Part shown: in pieces, positions 42,501-51,700 of the stretch
Numbering within the stretch: position 1 is the stretch's first letter
Layout of the letters: every line of letters begins with the position of its first letter
NCBI GenBank assembly: GCA_014885115.2
Contig: WKLE02000152.1
Span: 33,146 to 97,145 of the forward strand
DNA from: Asterionellopsis glacialis
Taxonomy: Eukaryota; Bacillariophyta; Plagiogrammaphyceae; Rhaphoneidales; Asterionellopsidaceae
DNA: 64,000 nucleotides
Direction of reading: 5' to 3'
Position numbers and translations under genes: made by a program
Notes under the pieces: generated by a model
Seen by the model: only the letters and a program-made list of their open reading frames with translations
Told to the model about the DNA's origin: nothing
Databases searched by the model: none

Positions 42501-44475
42501 TACTAATTCTGCCTTGGATCTCACCTTAAATCAATTGTACGTTCATGTGAAACCTGCTCTTGATACTATGTCTATTTTACAACGAGTCATTCAAGTTGCA
42601 GCTCCACACAAAGGAGGAGCATTACTTAATAGTCTTCATAGTCTTTTACTGCATGACTATGCCGGCGATGAACAAGGACAACGAGCTCTTGAATTTTTAC
42701 TTGAAAAAGCATCTATACCGTACATGAACATGTTGAATACGTGGCTGAACGCTGGATTGTTGAATGACCCATACAGCGAGTTTATGGTGGTAAAGTCGCC
42801 CGAAGAGAGTAATCAAAGTGACAGAGGTTTTGGCTGCGACGGCGATGATTGGAGAGTCTTGTATCATATACGAGAAAAGCATGTGCTTCAAAATGGTTTA
42901 TCAGATCAATCTGTAAAACACCAGATACTCACGACAGGAAAATACTGGAATGCAGTACGTGATTGCCAAAAGTCAGACGAAGTTTCTCAAGTAGGTACCT
43001 CCACGGAACACATGGATGCGAATGAGGTGGTGTCAACAATTCTATATAATATGAACTTTGTCACCGCCAAGGTGCAAATTGAGCAAGTGTATCGCAGGGC
43101 TTCTGGAGCACTTCTCCGTGTACTTCTACAAGATTTCAAGTTGATGCAATCACTACAAACTCTAAAGCGGTACTTTCTTTTGGATCAGGGAGATTTTTTG
43201 GTCCACTTTCTAGATGCAGCGGAGGAAGACTTACTTCATGAACTTGAGCATGTGTCAAGAGGTCGTATCCAGTATCTATTGGCTACGAGTGTGCAACTTA
43301 CAGAACAGTACGAAGATGACGATGAAGCAATTATCGGCTCTCAGGGACAATTTGCTTTGTGCCCCCTTACGGCGCAATCCATACGGTGCGCCTTTTCCTC
43401 TGAGAGTCTGATTGACCATCTTGATGCCTTGCATGCAGCAAGTGGTGGAATAAAGGTTCAAGATTCTAGAACTCCCTCTAGGCAGGCGTATGGACTTGCC
43501 AACAAGGGTCTCACTGGTATCGAGGCATTTATGCTTCATCTTCCTGCCATATCCTTTCCAACGTCATTGGTTATCTCGGAACGATCCTTAGCTAGTTACC
43601 AGCTTCTGTTTAGACATTTATTTTTTGCCAAACACGTGGAGCGACGTTTAGTCAACATCTGGCTCGATCATCAGATGATGAAAGAATTGCAATCATTGCG
43701 CAAAGCTTTGGGTCCAACCTATTGTCTCAGGCAACGCATGTTACATTTCATGCAAAACTTGATTTATTATATGATGTATGAAGTCATCGAGCCAAATTGG
43801 CTTGAATTGGAAACTGCTATCCGTGTGGGAGAGGAAAGTGTACATGATAAGCAGCAGTCGCAATATGGAACGAAGACCGTGGATGATATTTTAGATGCAC
43901 ACGATGAATTTCTCAGACGTTCGCTTGAAGAATGTCTTTTGACCGACCCAGAACTCATTGCGACATTGACAAAGCTCATGAGCACATGTTTACTTTTTTC
44001 AGACCAAATGAAACGATTCATGGCGAAGACAAAAATCGTAAGTATACCTTCCCTTGAAAGTGTTCTTGTTATGTTGCTACACCTACATCTCTTTCTAATG
44101 ATATTACGTTGTGCTACTTCGCTATTGCAGTTCGAGGAAAAAACTTCTTTGAATTTGGAAAAACAGCGCATGCAGCAAAAATGTTTGATTGATCCAGAAA
44201 CAATGCAAACGAATAGGACTCTCCGTAAGAATCTTGTTGCAATCAGAGACGAAAGACGCAATCGCTTGGCAAGGCAAACAGCACGCGTGGAAAGAGAACT
44301 GACGAATGAGTCATACAAACGGATGATTTCTAGGTACGACGAGGTTTTCAACGATAATTTGGGAGAATTCATGATGCAACTAAAGGAGGGAAGGCGGCAA
44401 AACTGGCATGGGGAAAACCTTTTCCTTCGTTTGGATTACAACGGATATGTCACAAGATCAATGAGTATGAATTAG
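39502..44475 (+). CDS. Gamma-tubulin complex component 2 (GCP2) with long N-terminal extension
   Basis: Spc97-type subunit of the gamma-tubulin small complex, which nucleates microtubules. One exon, 1657 residues; animal GCP2 is about 900. The GCP part starts near residue 940: PTAYVRVRAFVSAH, PGYEYGTVMQALCEAL, then SIPYMNMLNTWLNAGLLNDP, YSEFMVV, TGKYWNAVRDCQ. The C-terminal gamma-tubulin-binding half follows with GIEAFMLHLPAISFPTSLVI, YQLLFRHLFFAKHVERRL, LRQRMLHFMQNLIYYMMYEV and LLTDPELIATLTKLMSTCLL, close to GCP2 rather than GCP3. Residues 1-450 are a Ser/Thr/Asn/Gln-rich disordered region with CAA, ACA and AAC repeats. Residues about 575-850 hold repeated YGDTVALVSS, SGDCILLRNESTGGLLSF and YLDGTYLLHSE segments that look like a beta-trefoil (MIR-like) insertion not known to me in GCPs. 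The start is the only upstream Met, placed near two CTAGAGAG elements. Confidence 0.92.
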   Translation: MVDARKNTAAARAALARRRQRALESLSSRTPAPLSPTRQSSLSSSVVAAINSPLPPSLSADGGDQGSYSSLSSYATNNTTTTSHTATNTTTRRPSVPSIDQKLPTSSSSQQEDIIRQQLQQTKLQKQSPPPSPRTTTQQQQQQQQQLKQQSNSVNGNNERTKLTSITKVTVEEKKQESFLHTITGGKRNTITNNTARNNVGMTPPIDNTNTTTHDASSSPLRPFTALLSSVSKRLPPSSATAKLMSRTINNHTTTTTSAPSTSLPRTIGGGSIPRNKSSRAGVTPLSKSSSTTNPYYTTPSTLTMQPQKPQHITTRSNSHEISSEISSTTSLSSYERRNRIFQLMQQTQNNTPLAPPTPSTNPPTPSTTTRTHPTTPSTTTARESSLSIPSSPATTTQGLDYDAYNNNNMVDTHNDSHENNNNNNNNNFGNDNVVEPNEKNKEETLGENSLEEEPTVPAEGETLDGTCLNYESSITIQSLESTSYCVAASTSDTHDTTTTTTSTSLPQFHTKHKYHAIASMLTGSNTAMETFRIIPAAATPPPPTPPIAPADQQEHYVDKNHDSLAEMLNKEESPQPIRYGDTVALVSSLAHDCALGVKKHRLQPRNEEYQHIMENDPTFHYELGFFRSRVVLGAADKWTILSGEMDRIISVGTYAVEKLKHKRRQEPPPKLASAAVRSGDCILLRNESTGGLLSFEHTKMTLNHQDDDYPTSLSSSIAKPILTLVTDSYESDPVHDKSSDNIQQHQSLLGRIQSHGQIRPKPNNIFRLIHASVPPCPPWTSSSISPSVTTSLSLKNNGGYYRRRRQRPYLDGTYLLHSERHKTSTNFNDETISIFFGGNMNNDPMIKAPSTADSNTHYSVKEQERILIDEVLGAMIGLEGRYIQFCGCHQNTNNDASTSLKTMDTSEFRINRQPAAQGNSGTATESPTKNISLDLGLSNVVSKMLPLPTAYVRVRAFVSAHIPGYEYGTVMQALCEALDYSLQEYLDFCLQMSELYRQSTNSALDLTLNQLYVHVKPALDTMSILQRVIQVAAPHKGGALLNSLHSLLLHDYAGDEQGQRALEFLLEKASIPYMNMLNTWLNAGLLNDPYSEFMVVKSPEESNQSDRGFGCDGDDWRVLYHIREKHVLQNGLSDQSVKHQILTTGKYWNAVRDCQKSDEVSQVGTSTEHMDANEVVSTILYNMNFVTAKVQIEQVYRRASGALLRVLLQDFKLMQSLQTLKRYFLLDQGDFLVHFLDAAEEDLLHELEHVSRGRIQYLLATSVQLTEQYEDDDEAIIGSQGQFALCPLTAQSIRCAFSSESLIDHLDALHAASGGIKVQDSRTPSRQAYGLANKGLTGIEAFMLHLPAISFPTSLVISERSLASYQLLFRHLFFAKHVERRLVNIWLDHQMMKELQSLRKALGPTYCLRQRMLHFMQNLIYYMMYEVIEPNWLELETAIRVGEESVHDKQQSQYGTKTVDDILDAHDEFLRRSLEECLLTDPELIATLTKLMSTCLLFSDQMKRFMAKTKIVSIPSLESVLVMLLHLHLFLMILRCATSLLQFEEKTSLNLEKQRMQQKCLIDPETMQTNRTLRKNLVAIRDERRNRLARQTARVERELTNESYKRMISRYDEVFNDNLGEFMMQLKEGRRQNWHGENLFLRLDYNGYVTRSMSMN

Positions 44476-44652
44476 ATTAGACTACATTACTCTATCCATT
44501 GTCCACACTGAAAACATACTGCCTTAATTCCAAATGTTAGGAAAAGCAGGCGCCATACATAACTGCGAGAAGATCGACGGAAAAATGCTAAGATTTTTTA
44601 AAAATGGGTGTGCCCACCTTTTCCCTATTTTATTTGTGAATGTTATGTAAAA

Positions 44653-47337
44653 CTATAGATCATCGAATTCAAAATCTCTTGTTCTTGCACTACATAGAAG
44701 TTTCTTTATTGCAGCATTTTTGCCGCCCCTTCTTGACTTCGTCAATTTGTCTTCATTAGACTTTCTTTCCTGTCTTTTTGATCTCATTCGTTGGAATCGT
44801 GATGGAGATGGAATATCATATGTAATTGTCGAAAAAGAAGCCAACGTGAGACATTCATCCGTAGCGGCATCGCCGTTTTCTAAGCTTGAAGCAGACGCGT
44901 TGACGAGCTTCTTTTTGGAGCCACTTGGGATTTCAATAGATGTAACTGGTGCTGGATTCTTTGCCATTTCCGAGAGAATATCTACATTGCCCTCATATTC
45001 CTTGTGTGAAGAATCCTTCTTTTTAGAAGGAGGCATTGCAGGCGTAGGTTTCTCTAAGGGGGTTGCTGTATCGGTTGCTGGGATTTTTGGAATGGTGCGA
45101 GTTTTACCCTGTTGTTCAGTTTTCGGTGACGGAAATAAGTATTCCTGCACAGCCTTACATGAATCTGGCAAATTGCATTCATACCAATAAGGAAGGGATA
45201 CTGCATTTACGGTGGTGGTGGCATCTGGTTTATCATTCGAGTCTGCCGATTCTGACATAGATTTGGTACCAGCAGCCTCTTGTTTTGGGTTCGTTGCTGG
45301 CTTACGACTGAGTTCTCCCACATGGGGATTCGTTGCTGGCTTACGGTTGAGTTCTCCCACGTGGGGGTCCGTGCCTGGCTTACGGTCGAGTTCACCCACA
45401 CGGGCGTTCGTATCTGGCTTACGGCCGAGTTCACCCACATTGGAGTTCATTGCCCGTCGAGCATCAGCAGCAATGCTGGATTCGTCATATGACTTTTTTC
45501 TCGAAGAAGCCTTAGAGCTCTTTGTTTCTTCAGAATCCTTTGTTTCTATAGACTTCTCGTGTTCTCTGGCTTGTCTTTTGTCGGCAGCCAGAGCCTTCAT
45601 AGTCTTTTTTGTTGAAAGCCGTCTCCTAATATTACTTTTACTAGGAGTAGTTTCACTTTGTCCGGTTGTAGATCCCAGGGCCACTTCTTCAATAATTGCT
45701 TCAGGTTCTTCTTCAGCGATAGCCTTCAGCATATCGTCACCAATTCGACCACTTACAACTTCAATTTCCTCCACCGTGGTACAATTCGAGTCTGACTGTA
45801 CAGAAGTAGCGTCATAACTTGAGTCTAATGTCAAACTGTCGAACATTGACTTGGTTGATTTAAGATTTATGGGTTCGTCATCGGCCCAGTCTTCCTCTTC
45901 TTTCTCCTCTTCCTCTTCTGCAACAACCTTTGATGATGATTCGTCAACTCTTGGAGACAGTGGCGGTAACCCACTTTTCCGTTCTTTTTGTGACTTGGTC
46001 GTTAGAAGTATGGAATTTGAGGAATTTGTGTGTTTTGATAAGTCTTCACTGTTACCGGTACTCTCAGCATGTTGTGAAAAACTATCAGCTTCAGTTGGAC
46101 TCGGAGGAGCGTACTTGTCCTTACTTTTGTTGCTGAATCTTTTGAACGAGAAACGGCTCTTCATCGTACTCTTGGAATCTTCTTTACTGTCTGATGCTGT
46201 TGAAGGCGAAGACCTTTTCCACCTTCTAGGGCTCTCTTTCGAAGTTGGAGGTTTTCCAGATGGTGATTCCTCTTTCATAGATTCTTCCGTCACAGATACT
46301 TGCTTTGTCCTGTTTGATTTTTTGGGAGTAGTCTGTATTTCAGGGGTCTTCATCTCCCTCGTAACAGATTGCTCTTCCTGACCAGTTAAAGATGAAGAAA
46401 TTGGACCATCCCGTTTTTCGTCTTGCCTTTCGCTGCTTCGCCCCGAAGCTGCAACCTTGGAGTGTTCTCGTGCCTTTTGCAAAGTTGCCATTCTTTTATT
46501 CGGAGGTGGAGCATTGTGTTTCGATTTCTGTGCCTTGTTCTGCCTTGGCTGTTCCACGATGCTGCTGTCCCTGCTCATATCGTCAGCATTTGTGCGGGAA
46601 TTCGTGTCTCTCCTGGAGGAACTTCGATTCCTCGAGCTCTCACCAAAGTCGTTGGAGGAAGAGCCTCTTGATGTAGGATTGTATCGATACTGTGGATTTT
46701 TTGGGCGATTCGAGCCTGATGATTCTCTGTAAACGTGCTGTTCACCTGGCTTCGTTGTCGGATGCGTAGGCACGAACTCCGTTTCCTCGGTAACTGACGG
46801 TGGTGGTGGGACATTTGGAGGTGGAGGAATTCCTTGAGGATCATCGGATGCCCAGGTTGGATCATCTTCTTCATCTTCATCTTCTTCCATAATTATATCA
46901 TTCTCAATATCTTCTTCATACGTGTCGATGTACTTATTACGCGTACCGTCTCTCGCATTCATAGAACGGCGATATGCAGTAATGCGACTATTAGCATCGC
47001 TACTGTTAGCAATGCTTGGACGACTATTGATGCTACCATTATCTCGATTGAAATAATCATCTTCGGCATCCGAATCATCATCCCAGTCGTCGTTATCTTG
47101 TTCCTGTTCCTGTTCTTCAGTCGCATCACCTGTGCGGCTAATCGTAATCTGCAAGGAATCGCTATCTTCACTGTAGCTTCTCCATCCCAACGAACGACTC
47201 TCTAAACTTTCACCAGTACCGTGGTAGTCAGAAGCGGTCTCATACCTTGATCGATCATCATCTCGATAATCACAATCCGAGTCCGTCGAATACTGAGAAG
47301 CCACGGGCACGTCGTACTTGGAGCGGTAATTTGACAT
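44653..47337 (-). CDS. Disordered Ser/Lys/Glu-rich protein with 13-residue tandem repeats
   Basis: I do not recognise this family. One exon, 894 residues, almost wholly low-complexity and charged. Features in order: Ser/Tyr/Asp-rich N terminus; acidic runs (EDIENDIIMEEDEDEEDD); a Pro-rich GIPPPPNVPPPPSVTEETEF that could bind SH3, WW or EVH1 domains; long Ser/Lys tracts; EEEEEKEEEDWADDEP; four tandem 13-residue units VGEL-RKP-TN; then a short more hydrophobic segment (SLPYWYECNLPDSCKAVQEY) and a C terminus TLASFSTITYDIPSP followed by basic RSKRQERK and FEFDDL. The two short conserved-looking islands near the C terminus suggest docking motifs. No enzymatic domain, signal peptide or membrane helix is seen. 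Long overlapping frames on the other strand are mirror images of its repeats. Confidence 0.75.
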   Translation of the reverse strand: MSNYRSKYDVPVASQYSTDSDCDYRDDDRSRYETASDYHGTGESLESRSLGWRSYSEDSDSLQITISRTGDATEEQEQEQDNDDWDDDSDAEDDYFNRDNGSINSRPSIANSSDANSRITAYRRSMNARDGTRNKYIDTYEEDIENDIIMEEDEDEEDDPTWASDDPQGIPPPPNVPPPPSVTEETEFVPTHPTTKPGEQHVYRESSGSNRPKNPQYRYNPTSRGSSSNDFGESSRNRSSSRRDTNSRTNADDMSRDSSIVEQPRQNKAQKSKHNAPPPNKRMATLQKAREHSKVAASGRSSERQDEKRDGPISSSLTGQEEQSVTREMKTPEIQTTPKKSNRTKQVSVTEESMKEESPSGKPPTSKESPRRWKRSSPSTASDSKEDSKSTMKSRFSFKRFSNKSKDKYAPPSPTEADSFSQHAESTGNSEDLSKHTNSSNSILLTTKSQKERKSGLPPLSPRVDESSSKVVAEEEEEKEEEDWADDEPINLKSTKSMFDSLTLDSSYDATSVQSDSNCTTVEEIEVVSGRIGDDMLKAIAEEEPEAIIEEVALGSTTGQSETTPSKSNIRRRLSTKKTMKALAADKRQAREHEKSIETKDSEETKSSKASSRKKSYDESSIAADARRAMNSNVGELGRKPDTNARVGELDRKPGTDPHVGELNRKPATNPHVGELSRKPATNPKQEAAGTKSMSESADSNDKPDATTTVNAVSLPYWYECNLPDSCKAVQEYLFPSPKTEQQGKTRTIPKIPATDTATPLEKPTPAMPPSKKKDSSHKEYEGNVDILSEMAKNPAPVTSIEIPSGSKKKLVNASASSLENGDAATDECLTLASFSTITYDIPSPSRFQRMRSKRQERKSNEDKLTKSRRGGKNAAIKKLLCSARTRDFEFDDL
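45283..45438 (-). repeat. 4 x 39-bp in-frame tandem repeat
   Basis: Four 39-base units encode VGELGRKPDTNAR, VGELDRKPGTDPH, VGELNRKPATNPH and VGELSRKPATNPK. The CTGGCTTACG core recurs exactly every 39 bases (45297, 45336, 45375, 45414). High base identity points to recent expansion or homogenisation. Confidence 0.9.
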
Positions 47338-48744
47338 TGCTCAATTGTTGTATATCTGAGACTCCCACTAGAACTGAGCTTTGCAGCAAGGACCACCGGC
47401 TACTTGGAGATGGAATCAGTGAATCACTTCGTCGATGTTGTCAATGGAAATGTTGTCTTGGTTGTGATGTTGGATATGTATCGTATATGATCGGCGAAAG
47501 TTCTGTGAGTGTGAAGGAAGAGGAAACAACAATGTGAAACACATACTTGTTGCTACTACAGATGGGTGTTACTCGGCAAACTCTCTCTAAAAAAATGGAT
47601 CGCCAAAAGCGAGACTTTTCGCCAATCTCGTAAGTAAAATTTTTATTTTTCATAAGCAATGAATATTTTATTTTTATATAATTTTTTGTCGATCTAACAT
47701 TGGAATAACGTCGAAATATTGAATCAGTATCAGTTTTGGCTACAGTTTTAGGCGACTGTTTTTGTGTACTTACGAGTTTAAAAAGAATACTTAAAAGAAT
47801 ATACATGATTCACATATGTATATAATTTTATATTTAATATCCACGCTCATCTACGTTTGACAAATATGTTATATTGGATTTTTAGTTTATCAGACGTTTT
47901 TTGGTGTTTGACGATCGGAAAGAAAATGAAATTATCTCATGGCCGGCGTTCTATTTTTCGAATGTACAGTACCTGTATTTCTACAGCTTTCAGAAGTTCT
48001 TCCAATCCTTTCGCCGGCGAGGGTGCGGCGAGATGCGCTATGTTTCATGTGTATAACTTGCTCGCTTGCATCAGGCAAGCGAGCAAGATTTCATCGGTGC
48101 ACCGAAACAGACTGGGAGCATGATGTATTCCAATAGCGTCTGTACTGGTCAGGTAGAAAAGATCAGTGCCTGATATTCCTAATGATGTAGGACTGTGTCT
48201 CTACTCTAGAGAGAGTCGTTTCAATCAATTGAGTCCATTATTTTCTCGTACGCCACTCGTACCAGTACTGCGTCCTTGCAGAATTGACGCGCCAAAATTT
48301 TAAAAAATTGACTCGGGGGGCACGCAGAGATCTTCTTTTTGGACACATCCGGTCGCCCTGGAGGGGGAATAATGGGACAGTGGTGCCTCCGTCCAGCCAG
48401 ACTCGCTGGCGGCGGCCATTCTTTGGGCGTCTAGAGAGAGAAACTAGCGCTCTATGGTGGCGCCCTCCTGTGGAACATCATTTCGACAACGCATCACGGC
48501 ATTGTTCAAAATTCTGTTTTCCTTTCCTTGGTTTACCTTCATAGAGCCATTTAACAGAACCAAGTGCAACTCAATTGAAGGCGAAGCTGTATTTTTGTGT
48601 GGTTAAAGCGTTGGTCTTAACTTTGCTAATATCTCTACTTCCATCTCAAGAAGAACTCCTACCTGCTTTCGCGAAACGAAAAATCTTTAGGGAAGAACAG
48701 TGATCCACTGTAGTTGGTAGTCAGAGAAAAAAATCTCAATAAAA
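47338..48744. other. Divergent intergenic region before RAD50, with a hairpin
   Basis: 1.4 kb between divergent starts. It contains a perfect 13-bp hairpin at 48057-48087 and CTAGAGAGAG elements at 48205-48215 and 48430-48440. The 47.6-47.85 kb part is AT-rich. From 48.25 kb composition is more GC-rich. No gene is recognised. Confidence 0.45.
48057..48087. other. Perfect 13-bp inverted repeat with 5-base loop
   Basis: Arm CTTGCTCGCTTGC (48057-48069), loop ATCAG, arm GCAAGCGAGCAAG (48075-48087). No T-run follows it, so it is not an obvious Pol III terminator, and no gene covers it. Confidence 0.85.
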
Positions 48745-51700
48745 ATGGCGTCGATTAACAAACTTTCAATTCGTGGTGTTCGGGCATTCTCTCCAGACGA
48801 TGAAGAACAAGTTATTGAATTTTATTATCCCTGTACTGTCATTATCGGTGCCAACGGATGTGGCAAGACGACCATTATCGAAGCCTTAAAATACGCCGTG
48901 ACTGGTTCACTTCCACCGGGAGCGGGAAAAGGTCAAGCTTTTGTACACGATCCTAAAGCAGTAGGACAATCCGTTGTCAAAGCATGTATCCGACTGAGAT
49001 TCACGAATAGGGCCGGCACCCCCATGGTAGTCACACGAAGTATGGAATTGACACAGAAAAAGACAACTCTAAGCTTCAAGGCACTCGATGGAGTCTTACG
49101 AACTACAGATACCAATACAGGAGAACGGATTAGTATGTCACATAAATGTGCCGAACTTGACAAACAAATCCCTACTCTCATGGGTGTGTCCAAACCTGTT
49201 TTGGAAAATGTTGTGTTTTGTCATCAGGAAGACTCCTCGTGGCCTCTTATGGAAGGCGCTATCCTAAAGAAAAAGTTTGATGATATCTTTGATTCCACTC
49301 GGTATGCAAAGGCGCTTGACGAAATGAGAAGTATTGGTAAGGAATACACTGGCATTGCTAAAGATTTGAAAGCGGAATTGAGCGGTCTAGCTAGTCACAA
49401 ACATGCTGCAAACGGATTCCGGAATGAGCTTGAACAATTAAACAGGGATGTAGAAGAAATAGAGGAAGATATTGCACACTGCCGTGGAGAAATGAAGCAA
49501 GTAGAAGAAACGATTGAACGAGCGAATGAGATTACGCAACAAGTAGAGGAGGCACAGGATGAGTTGGATGTGCAAAAATCCCATCAGGATCGAATCCGAT
49601 CAGTTGCTGAAAATCAAAAGTCGATGCTTCGTGACAATGACTTGACATCCAAACATACCCTGGAGGAACTTCAGAATATGCTCGGCGATTTTGATGACAA
49701 AATGGGACAGGAAAGAGGTCGTAAAGATCAAATGGAAAGGCAAGTTTATGTTTTGAATGAGGAGATTGGACATTTGAAAGAACAACAGGTGAACCTCAAG
49801 GTCCAAATTGGAAAGCTCGAAAGTGAACGGGATGCCCATCGACAGCTTGAGATTGATCGCATACAAAAGATGGAAAGTATCGCCCAAACGTACTCCATCG
49901 AACTTGCAGTAACCCAAAATACACAAGATGGTAGTAATTCACAGGAAAGGGGTCTAAGCGCCTCAACGGCGACCCAAGATGAATCTACTGTAGGAACGCA
50001 AGAGAGAGATGGTAATGGATATACGATTGCAGAGAACGATATAAAACTGTTCATGAGTGGTCTTGACTCGAAAGAGAGTGCTCTACAAGATGATCTTGAC
50101 CAACAACGTTTAGACTCGAAGGACACCGAAGATCGCTTGTCCAAGGCATTAGCAACTCTGCGTGGTGAAGAGGCTTCAATCCAAAACGGTACGAATCACA
50201 ATATGATAATGTGTCATATTGACACATATCGTCCTTTGATATTATCATTCAAAAATTTACATATCTAATAATCCCCTTGTTTTCTATTCCAGATATTAAC
50301 AAGTTGAACACAAAACGAATCGAAACCAGAGAAGCAATCGATAAATTGTCATCAAACATCGGAAAGAGCAGACTTCGCAAGAGTGATGTAAGTGGATGAT
50401 GAGTGATTTCAAATTTCCACAGGTTGTCTTTCTTTGCTCATAGTGTTTTTCTTATGTTTGCTATGGCCCCTTCTCTACAGGTCGATGATTTAAAGCGTAA
50501 GGCTGCCAACGCAATTGAAGTCCGAGATAAACTCATGAAAAATAAACGCAGGGAAGACATTCCAATCGAAATGAAGATTATTGAAAGGGATTTAAATCGA
50601 CTAAACGGTGAAATCCAAAACGATCAAGAGGCTTTGTTATGGCTGCGCCGTAATCAAGAAGCTCAACAAGAGATTGCCTTGCTCAAAGACCAAGTCGTGA
50701 AAGGTAAGAAGTGACGACGACGAGGTGCATAAGTTTGTAATCAAAGGATTGTTAGTCATTCAAAATGTATTCTGTTTAGCAAAAAAATAGCCGCAGCATC
50801 TACTCTTATGCACCGAATTATCAGACACTACCAGTATTGGTCACAAACAGCTGGAGTACTAACTTCTTTCACTTTACCATGTAAATAACTTTGCAGATGT
50901 TGGTGGTCTACTAGAGGATGTCCGAGAATGTAATGACGAAATCGTAAAGTATTGTGGAGAAGACAATATGAAGAACATTGAAGGTATGGGAGGAGACGAA
51001 GATACTGGAGAAACCCTTGACAAGGAGATTCAAGCAATCTTTCAGAAAGTCGAAGAAGAACATAAAAGATTGAAAGGTGAAGTTGATGAAAGTTTAAGGG
51101 AACAAGATTATTTGAAAAAGACAATCTCAGAAAAGTCTGCTCTTTTATCTCACAACCAGAATGCCCTGGAAAAGACAAAACGCCGTATCGCAATTCTGAC
51201 TGGCGATGGTGGTAGCGTCCGCAAGTTCAAAAAGATTGTCAAGGAGGTACGCAACTTTGAACGTAGTCTTGGACCTGTTTCTACCGATAATGATATATCC
51301 GCCCAGGATTTGTCAAAGATACTAGAAGAACGAATTGAAGAGAACTCAACAGAGGGAATTAACCATGCTGCAGTTGCTAGGGTCATTTCAAGGCTGAAGA
51401 AAATGGTAAGTTTCTGTTTCACTTTGTTTGTCGTGCTTTCCTCAAGAAGAACCCAGAACTTCTCAATACTATTTTCCTCCCTTCCTTTTACAGAGCAAAC
51501 CCCCAAAGTCTGAAGAAGGCTCGCAACTTTTGAGTTGTCCATGTTGTCGTCGAGAAATGAACACTGATGAAGTTCGGATTTTCCAGAACGTAATGGAAGG
51601 AATGAGAGATAGCAAGAACTCACCATTTTTGAAGACGTCTGAGCTGGAGGAAGACGCTTTGGGTAAGTACAAAAATTGGAAAGAAAGAGTTGCGGAATGT

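Noticed and set aside
43767..44372. 201-codon minus-strand frame
   Set aside because: Lies wholly within the conserved C-terminal gamma-tubulin-binding half of GCP2.
44720..46732. Several long plus-strand frames
   Set aside because: Antisense shadows of the disordered repeat protein; they are Ser/Leu/Phe-rich mirrors of its codon bias and lack any motif.
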